Part shown: piece after piece, positions 52,617 to 59,745 of the stretch
How the letters are laid out: every line of letters starts with the position of its first letter
Position numbering within the stretch: the first letter of the stretch is position 1
DNA from: NIC37A-2 sp050289625
Lineage (GTDB): Bacteria; Myxococcota_A; Polyangia; Polyangiales; Polyangiaceae
Direction: 5' to 3'
NCBI GenBank assembly: GCA_050289625.1
Contig: JBNKGC010000010.1
Coordinates: 1-59,745 of the forward strand
Length of the DNA: 59,745 nt
Made by a program: the position numbers and the translations under genes
The notes under the pieces: model-generated
What the model saw: the letters and a program-made list of their open reading frames with translations, nothing else
Told to the model about the DNA's origin: nothing
Databases searched by the model: none

Positions 52617-55544
52617 ATGGACTCCCTCTTCGATGCTGTGAAGGAGGCCGCACTCACGGGCATCTGGGCGAAGGGTGTGAAGCTCGCCCGCACCGATGCG
52701 GTGACGCTCGAAGATCGCTCGACGGACGAGGCGGTCTTTCGCGTCCGATCACCCGGTCGCGCCGTAGCGCCCACGGCAGTGCTCTACCCGAGCGACGAAG
52801 AGTGGACCTGCGACTGCGGAAGCCGAAACGATCCTTGCGAACACATCGTCGCGGCAGTGATCGCGGCCAAGCACGCGAGCGACCAGGGCGAAAGCGTGCC
52901 GTCCGCAGAGCAAACCGGCGCCCAACTCGCGTACCGGATCCAGCGCCACGCGGGTGCGAGCGTTCGCATCGAGCGTGTGGTCGTCTACCCCGACGGTCGT
53001 GAGGAGCCGCTCAAGGCGCCCCTGACCACACTCATCGCTCGTCGAGCCTGCCCAGTCGCGCCAAGCCACGACGACCTCGCTGCGGATGCGATCTTGGGGA
53101 ACGCTGCCCGCCGCACCGGCTCGGCGGCGCTTGCGCCCGACACGATGGAAAAGCTGCTGCGCGTCCTCGCCGGGTCGAAAGTCTTTCTGGATGGCCGGGA
53201 AGCCTCCATTTCTCTCGAGCCTGTGCTGCCCGTGGCGCGAGTGGTCGATTCTCCGACGACCGAGGGAGGCGTCACCCTCTCCGTAGATCGGGATCCCCGA
53301 ATCGACGAAGTGCTGGACCGCGGAGTGGCGCGCATCGGCTCCGTCCTTCACCCCCTCGGAGCGACCGATCTGAGCGGCGCGCGCCTCGAGCGGCTGCCAA
53401 TGGAGCGCACCGTCGAAAAGCGCGAAATCGGCGAACTCGTCGGAAAGATCCTCCCGGAGCTCGAAAAGGAAGTCTCGGTCTCCATCGACAGCAAGCGGCT
53501 ACCCAAGCGCGGTGGTCTCGAGCGCCCTCGCATCGCCTTCGACATGACTCCCCAAGGGCACACACTCAGCGTGCTCCCGACCTTGGTGTACGGCGAACCG
53601 GCCCGAGCGCGCATCGACGGCGACAAGCTGATTCATCTCGGCGGCATCGTTCCGAAGAGAGATCGCTCAGGGGAACGGGAGCTCGTCGCACAACTGCGCG
53701 ACGAGCTGAACCTGGTCCCCGGGCGCGTCGTTCATTTCGACGGCCACGATGCAGCGCGGTTCGCCCGCAAGCTTCGAGCGTTCCAGGACAACGCCCGCAC
53801 CAACGTCGACCGCGACCTCGTGTCGAAAACCGGCGTCGAAGCGCTGCTTCTCGTCGAAGGGAGCTCGATCTCCCTCAGTTTCGTGCAAGACGGCGCCGGT
53901 GAGGGCGAGCAGCGGGAAGCCTCGGTCGAGGCCGTGTATCGCGCCTGGCGCGACGGACTCGATCTGGTTCCCCTCAAGGACGGAGGGTGGGCGCCCCTGC
54001 CCGTCGATTGGATGTCTCGCTACGGCGATCGCGTAGCCGATCTACTCGCCGCCCGTCGTCCAGACGGCGAGGTGGCTCCCTACGCACTCGGGCGCCTCGC
54101 GCAGGTGTGCGAAGAGCTAGGTGAACCCCCTCCCCCCGGTTTCGACACGCTGCGCCCGCTCTTCGAAAACTTCGACAAGCTCCCGCAGGCACCGCTCCCC
54201 GAGGCACTGACGGCGGACCTCCGCCCCTACCAACGTCAGGGAGTCGACTGGCTCTCGTTTCTTCGAGACGCGGGGCTCGCGGCGATCCTCGCGGACGACA
54301 TGGGACTCGGGAAGACGCTCCAAACCTTGTGCGCCCTGTCGGGAAAGACGCTGGTCATCTGCCCCCGCAGCGTGGTGTTCAACTGGGTCAAGGAAATCCA
54401 GCGCTTCCGACCCGACCTTTCGGTGAACGTGTACCACGGGCCGCGGCGCGAACTCGACGACGCCGACGTCACGATCACGACCTACGCCGTGCTGCGCCTC
54501 GACATCGACACCCTCGAGGGGACTCCGTGGCACACGGTGGTGCTCGACGAAGCTCAGGCGATCAAGAACCCCGACAGCCAATCCGCCCGCGCCGCCTACC
54601 GCCTATCGGAAAGCATGGCGAGCCCGGGCTTCCGAGTAGCCCTCAGCGGCACCCCGGTGGAAAATCGCCTCGACGAGCTCTGGAGCCTGTTTCGCTTCAG
54701 CCACCCGGGACTACTCGGATCGCGGAGCGACTTCCGCGAACGGTATTCCGAGCCGATCTCCCAAGGCAAGGAAGACGCCGCCGAGCGACTCCGGCAGCTC
54801 ACCAAGCCGTTCCTCTTGCGCCGCCTCAAACGTGACGTCGCGAGGGATCTTCCCCCTCGCACGGACGTGGTGTTGACGGTGGAGCTCAGCGACGAAGAGC
54901 GCAATCTCTACGGCGCTATCTACGCGGCGAAGCAGAAGGAAGTGGTTGCCGCTCTCGAAGGAGGCGGTGGCGTGATGGCAGCGCTCGAAGCTCTCCTGCG
55001 TCTTCGACAGGCCGCCTGTCACCCTTCGCTCGTGCCAGGACAGGCCGCCGCTTCCTCCTCGAAGGTCGAAGCGCTGCTCGACGCACTGGACGACGCCGCC
55101 GCTGACGGGCACCGCGCCATCGTATTTTCGCAGTGGACCTCGCTGCTCGATCTGATCGAAGAGGAGCTCGGGCGCCACGAGATCGACTACGTCCGCCTTG
55201 ACGGATCGACACGGGATCGTGGCGCGGTGGTGGATCGATTCCAGGCGGACGACGGCCCGCCGGTGTTGCTCTCCTCGCTCAAGGCTGGCGGCACCGGTCT
55301 CAACCTGACGGCTGCAGACCACGTGTTTCTCATGGATCCGTGGTGGAACCCGGCGGCGGAAGAGCAGGCCGCCGGCGATGCCGAAGAGAACGAGGGCGCC
55401 GTTGAAGCCGCCGAAGCCGTCGCCGCCCTCGACACGCGCATCGATGCCGTGGGCGACGAGAGCGTGAAGCGGGCTTACGCCATCCTCTCGCGCCGCGCTT
55501 CGACGCACTGGAAGCGTGTGCTCGGAGAATCCGCAGCTCAGTGA
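52617..55544 (+). CDS. SWIM zinc-finger SNF2-family helicase/ATPase with divergent motif VI
   Basis: From the ATG at 52617 the protein is 975 aa. The SWIM domain is C65-x-C67-x6-C74-x-H76 (CDCGSRNDPCEH). A long middle region of about 440 residues is poorly conserved. The SNF2 ATPase begins LRPYQRQGVDWLSFLRDAGL; Walker A DDMGLGKT is at 560-567, the DEAQ box at 644-647 (LDEAQAIKNP), SGTPVENRLDELWSLF is motif III and FRERY follows. The second lobe has IVFSQWTSLLDLIEEEL, DGSTRDRGAVVDRFQ and LLSSLKAGGTGLNLTAADHV, then DPWWNPAAEEQAAG at 907-920. The next residues should be DRAHRIGQ, the arginine-finger motif VI, but read GDAEENEGAVEAAEA. It is coupled by a 4-nt overlap to a VWA protein. Confidence 0.92.
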   Translation: MDSLFDAVKEAALTGIWAKGVKLARTDAVTLEDRSTDEAVFRVRSPGRAVAPTAVLYPSDEEWTCDCGSRNDPCEHIVAAVIAAKHASDQGESVPSAEQTGAQLAYRIQRHAGASVRIERVVVYPDGREEPLKAPLTTLIARRACPVAPSHDDLAADAILGNAARRTGSAALAPDTMEKLLRVLAGSKVFLDGREASISLEPVLPVARVVDSPTTEGGVTLSVDRDPRIDEVLDRGVARIGSVLHPLGATDLSGARLERLPMERTVEKREIGELVGKILPELEKEVSVSIDSKRLPKRGGLERPRIAFDMTPQGHTLSVLPTLVYGEPARARIDGDKLIHLGGIVPKRDRSGERELVAQLRDELNLVPGRVVHFDGHDAARFARKLRAFQDNARTNVDRDLVSKTGVEALLLVEGSSISLSFVQDGAGEGEQREASVEAVYRAWRDGLDLVPLKDGGWAPLPVDWMSRYGDRVADLLAARRPDGEVAPYALGRLAQVCEELGEPPPPGFDTLRPLFENFDKLPQAPLPEALTADLRPYQRQGVDWLSFLRDAGLAAILADDMGLGKTLQTLCALSGKTLVICPRSVVFNWVKEIQRFRPDLSVNVYHGPRRELDDADVTITTYAVLRLDIDTLEGTPWHTVVLDEAQAIKNPDSQSARAAYRLSESMASPGFRVALSGTPVENRLDELWSLFRFSHPGLLGSRSDFRERYSEPISQGKEDAAERLRQLTKPFLLRRLKRDVARDLPPRTDVVLTVELSDEERNLYGAIYAAKQKEVVAALEGGGGVMAALEALLRLRQAACHPSLVPGQAAASSSKVEALLDALDDAAADGHRAIVFSQWTSLLDLIEEELGRHEIDYVRLDGSTRDRGAVVDRFQADDGPPVLLSSLKAGGTGLNLTAADHVFLMDPWWNPAAEEQAAGDAEENEGAVEAAEAVAALDTRIDAVGDESVKRAYAILSRRASTHWKRVLGESAAQ

Positions 55545-58009
55545 AACACACACTTCCCCGTGAAAGCTCAGGCAGAACCCCTGTTGAAAGCGCAGTGAAA
55601 GAGCGACTCGACGATCTCGCTCGGCGCATCGAGCGCCTCGGAGGCGCGACCGATCCGGACGGCGCGACCATGGACCGGATGCTCGCTCCGGTGCTCCGAG
55701 CGCTATCCTGGAAGCCCGAGCTCCGGACCGAGTGGCTGGAGGAGCTGTTCACGGCGGGCCGCCAAAGCTCCGACCCCGACCGCTTCCTCGAGCGGGTCGA
55801 CACCTGGAGAGCGCTCTTGCGAGCTCTCGGAGAAGCCGAAGACAACGTACGCCAGCTCGAGCGCGCCACGGTAGTCGAAGGCGCGGCCCCGATCGCCCAC
55901 GTCGCGTGGTGTTGGCGCGTTTACCAAGTCCTTTCGCGAGCCCACGAGCAGGCCCGCCGAGCCCCGGAAAGCATCGCCATCGGACCTTGGGATTCGATCG
56001 CGGCTCTCCCGCCGCTCACCGCAACCCACGCGAGTGGTGGTCGGGAGCTGCACGTCGATTCCATCGATCCGCTGCTGCGAGCGGCCGCCGACGAGACGGA
56101 GCTTCTCGGTCGTCGCCGCCGCTTCCTCGAAGCCGCGCGCCGTCTACTCCTCGATTCGTCCGCCGCCCTCGAGCTCGACGCCGCCGGCATGCAGCGCCGC
56201 CAGGAGTACATCGCCCAGGAGATCGCTCGCATCAATCGCCTCGAAGCCCGCGGTCTCCGTCCGGACGTTTCGCTCCTTCATCAGGCAAGGCAGGCCCTCA
56301 GTCGAGGGGAGGCGCAGAAGCTTCAAGCCGCCCTCACGGCGATTCAAGGGGGCGCGCAGCGATCGGGCGATGGGGCGCTCGAGGCCGTGACCGATCGGGC
56401 CCTGGACACGCTGTGGCAAGGCGGCTCGCGCTTCAGTCACGAAAGCGCCGCCTACTCGCTGGCGGCGTCCGGAGCAGACGTTTTCGACGATGACGTCCGC
56501 GCGGCCGTCCAGCGCGGCTACGTCACCGGACGTCAGAACCTCGAAGCGAAAAAAGAGGCCGTCAGCGCCGTGCAGCGCATCTTTCTCGATCGGGCGCGTC
56601 GCTATCTGAACGAAGGCGACTTGGACATGACGATCTTCGCTGCCCTGCGTGTGGACGGCTACTTCGACGTCGGAGGAACGCTGTCTCCGGTTCGCGTCGT
56701 CGAAGAAGATCGCTCCCTGCGCACGGTCCGCTACCCGACGCAGGACATGATGCTCCTGCCCGCAAGCGGCCCGGAGGACGTCGTCGATTCGATCATCGAC
56801 GACCCCCGCCTGATCATGCTGAATCTGGCCACGGGTCGCCTGCTGGCGCGGCGCTACGTCGTCGAAGAGGTCCGCCGCCGGGAGCGCAGCGTGCTGAGCT
56901 CGGAAGTGCGCGTCTACGTGCTGGACGGCTCCGGCTCGATGCTGGGGCCGCGGGCCCGCATGCGGGATGCCATCTTGGTGACCGAGCTCGCCACCTTGCG
57001 GGCTCGCTACGAAGACGCGCGGCGCACGCTCAATCCCATCCTCTACTACCGCTACTTCACCAAGAACGTCGGCCCGACCACGCGCGTGGCGTCGAGTGCC
57101 GCCGCCGTCGACGCCATCGAAGACGTGCTCGCGAACGTCCACTCCGGGGGCACCGACATCCAGGCGGCCCTCTTGGCGAGCTTCGCCCAAATTCGCGAGG
57201 CACGAAAAACGGATCCCGATCTCTCGCGCGGTCAGATCGTGCTCGTGACCGATGGCGAAGCCCCCGTCGACGCCGAGGCAATTCTGGAGGCTCGCCGCTC
57301 CCTCGGTGATCTGCCCATCGGGGTCAGCATCATCGCCCTGGGGGTGGAAAACGCGGCATTGAAAGCACTCGCGGCCTCGCAGCGCGCCGCAGGCGAGGAC
57401 GTCTTTTATCACTTCCTCCCCGATTCCGAGCTTTCGCGCATCCTGAGCGGGCGGGACGCCGGTCTGCCCATCCATCTGCCACACGCGGTGAACCTGGGAG
57501 AACTCTCGGGGGAGCTCGATCGGCTCCTCGCGGAGCTGGAAGATCTGACTCGCACCCGAGAGCGAATGCTCTTCGACGAAGACGCGTCCCAGGACGCCTT
57601 CGCGGAGGTGGGCCTTCGCTTCGACGACCACGGCACCGAGCATCAAAAAGCGCGGGCCGCAGCGAGTCGTCGCGACGAGGCGGCCGTCGGGGCTCGCTTC
57701 GAACGCTGGTTCCCCGCATTGCCAGCGAGCGCCTCGGAAGTCGTGGTGGTTCCCGGTGCAGTCGACCAGGAAGATTTGGACGTCGTTCAAACCCTGCTTG
57801 CCTCGACCTTGGACATCATCGAACTCGTCGGAACGGATGATCTCGCGCGCCGAGTCGATGCGATTGAAGTGCTCGAACGCCTGCTTCTCGATCGAGGGAT
57901 GACGCCCTGGCGCTACGCCGATCTGTGTCGGCGGCATGCCCCGCGGGTGGGTCCGCTGCTGCTCGCCGTCCGCGCCGCTTGCGGTTTCGAAGCTCCCGCG
58001 GCGGGCTGA
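55541..58009 (+). CDS. VWA-domain protein coupled to SNF2 helicase
   Basis: The 822-aa protein starts at a GTG overlapping the helicase stop (GTGA). Residues 1 to about 440 are mostly helical with no recognised domain. A von Willebrand A domain spans about 455-650 with a complete MIDAS: DGSGS at 462-466, Thr in HSGGTDIQ (about 534-541) and Asp in LVTDGEA (about 568-574). A C-terminal helical part (about 690-822) follows. It is cytoplasmic: no signal or membrane helix. VWA proteins of this class often act with MoxR-type AAA ATPases and SWIM-domain proteins in metal-dependent assembly or conflict systems; here the partner appears to be the SWIM-SNF2 ATPase instead, and no MoxR gene lies nearby. 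Confidence 0.85.
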   Translation: MKHTLPRESSGRTPVESAVKERLDDLARRIERLGGATDPDGATMDRMLAPVLRALSWKPELRTEWLEELFTAGRQSSDPDRFLERVDTWRALLRALGEAEDNVRQLERATVVEGAAPIAHVAWCWRVYQVLSRAHEQARRAPESIAIGPWDSIAALPPLTATHASGGRELHVDSIDPLLRAAADETELLGRRRRFLEAARRLLLDSSAALELDAAGMQRRQEYIAQEIARINRLEARGLRPDVSLLHQARQALSRGEAQKLQAALTAIQGGAQRSGDGALEAVTDRALDTLWQGGSRFSHESAAYSLAASGADVFDDDVRAAVQRGYVTGRQNLEAKKEAVSAVQRIFLDRARRYLNEGDLDMTIFAALRVDGYFDVGGTLSPVRVVEEDRSLRTVRYPTQDMMLLPASGPEDVVDSIIDDPRLIMLNLATGRLLARRYVVEEVRRRERSVLSSEVRVYVLDGSGSMLGPRARMRDAILVTELATLRARYEDARRTLNPILYYRYFTKNVGPTTRVASSAAAVDAIEDVLANVHSGGTDIQAALLASFAQIREARKTDPDLSRGQIVLVTDGEAPVDAEAILEARRSLGDLPIGVSIIALGVENAALKALAASQRAAGEDVFYHFLPDSELSRILSGRDAGLPIHLPHAVNLGELSGELDRLLAELEDLTRTRERMLFDEDASQDAFAEVGLRFDDHGTEHQKARAAASRRDEAAVGARFERWFPALPASASEVVVVPGAVDQEDLDVVQTLLASTLDIIELVGTDDLARRVDAIEVLERLLLDRGMTPWRYADLCRRHAPRVGPLLLAVRAACGFEAPAAG

Positions 58010-58194
58010 TCCGCGTTCGATCGATCAGGTGCGGCCGCACTCGCACGCCGCCGCGCTGAAATCTGAAAGGTTCTGGTGGGCACGCGCGACCAAGCCTTCG
58101 TAGACTGCGCTCACCCTCCGACCCGGTGGGCCGTCCACGCCTCCTTGACCCCCCCGCCCGGCCTCTGCCGCGCCTCACCAACAAGAGAATTCAC

Positions 58195-59481
58195 ATGCAC
58201 GGAAAAATTGCAGCCCCGAGCCACGCCCTCCTCCTCTCGCTTTGCGGCGTGCTCCTGGGCGCGGGTTGTTCTGACGCTGCCGGAACGAACGGGGGCGCCG
58301 GTCTCGAAACGTCTTCGGGGGGAAGCGCGGCGGCGGGAACGGGCGCAACCGGCGGCGCGGTGAGCGGAACTGGCGGCGCGGTTTCCACGGGCGGCACCGT
58401 GAATGGATCGGGCGGCGTGACCACGACCGGCGGTGTGGCGGGCAGCGGAGGAGGCGGCGGCGCATTGGGCACCGGTGGTACATCGGAGACCGGCGGCGAT
58501 ACTGGCTCCGGCGGCGACACGGGCTCCGGCGGGACCGGAGGTCAAACCTCCACGGGCGACATCAGCATCTTCGATCCGGTTCCGGGGTTTGCCAGCGTCG
58601 CGGGGGGCACGACCGGCGGCGGAACGGATCTGTCGTCCGCTGTCAGGGTCTCGACCATGAGCGCTCTGCAACAAGCCGCGAGTGGATCGAGCCCAGCGAT
58701 CATTCTGGTCGAACCGGGAACCTACTCCGGCACGCTTCAGCCCGGCGCCAACAAAACCATCATCGGTGTCTCCCCCGGCGTGAAGATCTCGGGGAACATC
58801 AAGATCAGTGGTTCCGGTCGGAACAACATCATCATCCGCAACATCGCCGTGCAGGGTCTGCCGTGCAGCACCTACGACGAGTGCAAAGCGGGCGCCGACG
58901 CGGTCTACATCGGCAACGCCGCGCATCACGTGTGGCTCGACCACCTGGACATTTCCGACGGCCAGGACGGCAACTGCGACACGACCCGGGAGGCCGACTA
59001 CATCACCGTTTCGTGGACGCACTTCCACTACACCTACGCCAAGGAGCACCGGTTCTCGAACCTGATCGCGGGCGGGGATGGTGAAACGCAAAGCGCTGGC
59101 AAACTGCACATCACCTACATGAACAGTCACTGGGGTGAGCGCGTCGACGCCCGTCAGCCCCGCGGTCGCTTCGGCAACATCCACATGCTCAACAACTATC
59201 ACAACACCGGCGGCAGCCAGATCCACGGTGTGGGCTTCGATATGGCGCTCATCGCAGAAAACAGCGTCTACGACGAAGGCCGGTCGATTTGGACGGACAT
59301 GGGAAGCCCCCGCGGTTGGAAGGGGATGGGCAACATCGGCTCCGGGAGCGATCTGAACGACTCGCGCGGCACGGTCTTCACCATTCCGTACTCCTACTCG
59401 CCCATGCCGGCCTCCGAAGTCGTGGGCGCGGTGACGTCCTCCAAGTGCGGCGCCGGCAACACCTGCGAAACGGGACTTTGA
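58195..59481 (+). CDS. Pectate lyase-like (PL1) lipoprotein with Gly-rich linker
   Basis: From the ATG at 58195 (AAGAGAA upstream) the protein is 428 aa. The lipoprotein signal ends VLLGAGC (Cys near 25). A linker of about 95 residues of (S/T/A)GG units spans 30-122. The parallel beta-helix catalytic domain follows: VEPGTYSG and NKTIIGVSPG early, NIIIRNIAVQG, HHVWLDHLDISDG (the Asp-His calcium/active-site strand), ADYITVSWTHFHYTYAKEHR, and ARQPRGRFGNIHMLNNYH with the catalytic-type Arg. This is the PL1/pectate-lyase fold that cleaves polygalacturonate by beta-elimination. It is probably secreted to degrade plant polymers, like the GH9 protein. The linker composition matches other lipoproteins here. 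Confidence 0.9.
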   Translation: MHGKIAAPSHALLLSLCGVLLGAGCSDAAGTNGGAGLETSSGGSAAAGTGATGGAVSGTGGAVSTGGTVNGSGGVTTTGGVAGSGGGGGALGTGGTSETGGDTGSGGDTGSGGTGGQTSTGDISIFDPVPGFASVAGGTTGGGTDLSSAVRVSTMSALQQAASGSSPAIILVEPGTYSGTLQPGANKTIIGVSPGVKISGNIKISGSGRNNIIIRNIAVQGLPCSTYDECKAGADAVYIGNAAHHVWLDHLDISDGQDGNCDTTREADYITVSWTHFHYTYAKEHRFSNLIAGGDGETQSAGKLHITYMNSHWGERVDARQPRGRFGNIHMLNNYHNTGGSQIHGVGFDMALIAENSVYDEGRSIWTDMGSPRGWKGMGNIGSGSDLNDSRGTVFTIPYSYSPMPASEVVGAVTSSKCGAGNTCETGL

Positions 59482-59488
59482 AGCTGGG

Positions 59489-59626
59489 GACTCTGGAACC
59501 GCAGAGCAGAAAGACGGCACCTCAGGCGGCAACGGCATCGCTGGCGATGGCGACTCGGGTACAGGTGGCGGAGACGCAATCGGATCCGGAGGCGTCGGTT
59601 CGGGCGGCATTGAAAGTGCACTGGAA
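59489..59626 (+). other. Orphan Gly-linker reading frame after pectate lyase
   Basis: In the frame +1 to the pectate lyase, from inside its last codons onward, the DNA reads DSGTAEQKDGTSGGNGIAGD then GDSGTGGGDAIGSGGVGSGG and IE. This is the same linker style as in the lipoproteins but has no start codon and no attached domain in the window. Either the pectate lyase once continued through a frameshift or this is a stranded piece of another linker. It leads straight into the 42-bp repeat. Confidence 0.45.
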
Positions 59627-59745
59627 AAACGGTTGCCGACCGTTGGGAACGGCTTTCCTGTTTGCAAAACGCCTTCGCAACGGTCGCGAACGCCTTTCCC
59701 GTTCGCCAAGACGCCTTCGCAACGGTCGCGAACGCCTTTCCCGTT
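59627..59745. repeat. 42-bp tandem repeat array at window end
   Basis: Two 35-base identical segments, ACGCCTTCGCAACGGTCGCG followed by AACGCCTTTCCCGTT, begin at 59669 and 59711, a 42-bp period. A degenerate copy precedes at about 59627-59668. The array runs off the window, so its full copy number is unknown. No spacers, so not a CRISPR. Confidence 0.85.

Noticed and set aside
59627..59745. CRISPR array
   Set aside because: Repeats are directly adjacent with no variable spacers, and no cas gene is present.

Overview
The window reads as high-GC DNA from a predatory or soil delta-proteobacterial lineage, most likely Myxococcota and probably the Polyangia side. This is an inference from gene content: eukaryote-like Ser/Thr kinases with AAA/TPR or transmembrane tails, a TPR/PEGA-type surface protein, four lipoproteins with long (S/T/A)GG linkers, a dedicated chemosensory operon, and secreted GH9 and pectate-lyase enzymes. 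No rRNA, tRNA, origin or CRISPR array was recognised. A 10-base N run followed by poly-C at about 14.39 kb shows this is a draft scaffold.

Layout. 0-2.5 kb: a TrkH/KtrB potassium-transporter subunit running off the left edge and a broken penicillin-acylase 3' remnant ending in a 37-bp tandem repeat. 2.6-12 kb: a 1424-aa ceramidase/membrane/FAD-lactone-oxidase fusion, a large kinase-ATPase-TPR regulator on the opposite strand, a DUF2231-type membrane protein and a GFA-family zinc protein. 12-21 kb: a lipoprotein with a CxxCH site, a permease, AidB, and a divergent unit made of an HTH regulator plus a glutaminyl-cyclase-like propeller (minus) facing a DUF899 protein plus a small Cys-containing membrane protein (plus). 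21.4-28 kb: a compact chemosensory operon cheY-cheA-cheW-mcp-cheR-cheB with 4-nt overlaps or 13-14-nt gaps. 28-36 kb: a gene graveyard and mobile-DNA region holding GH31, Sel1-repeat and Gly-rich remnants, a complete IS66 element (29862-32409) inserted next to a broken IS4-type transposase, a lower-GC acyltransferase and a second, decayed IS66 fragment.

36-48 kb is a long minus-strand run: methyltransferase, RNase Z-like hydrolase, secreted protein, Ser/Thr kinase, TPR/PEGA-like protein, nucleotidyltransferase, lipoprotein, a 63-aa RR-signal peptide-like protein, an HPr-kinase-like protein, a GT4 glycosyltransferase and a MraY/WecA-type phosphoglycosyl transferase. The last five look like a surface-glycan locus carrying a small exported peptide. 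48-59.7 kb runs on the plus strand: GH9 cellulase-like lipoprotein, a Gly-linker lipoprotein, an unknown 189-aa protein, a SWIM-SNF2 helicase translationally coupled to a VWA protein, a pectate lyase, an orphan Gly-linker frame and a 42-bp tandem repeat at the right edge.

The most promising unexplained systems are the RR-peptide/HPrK-like/glycosyltransferase cluster (36.1-39.9 kb), the SWIM-SNF2/VWA pair with an altered helicase motif VI (52.6-58.0 kb), and the ceramidase-membrane-oxidase fusion (2.6-6.9 kb).
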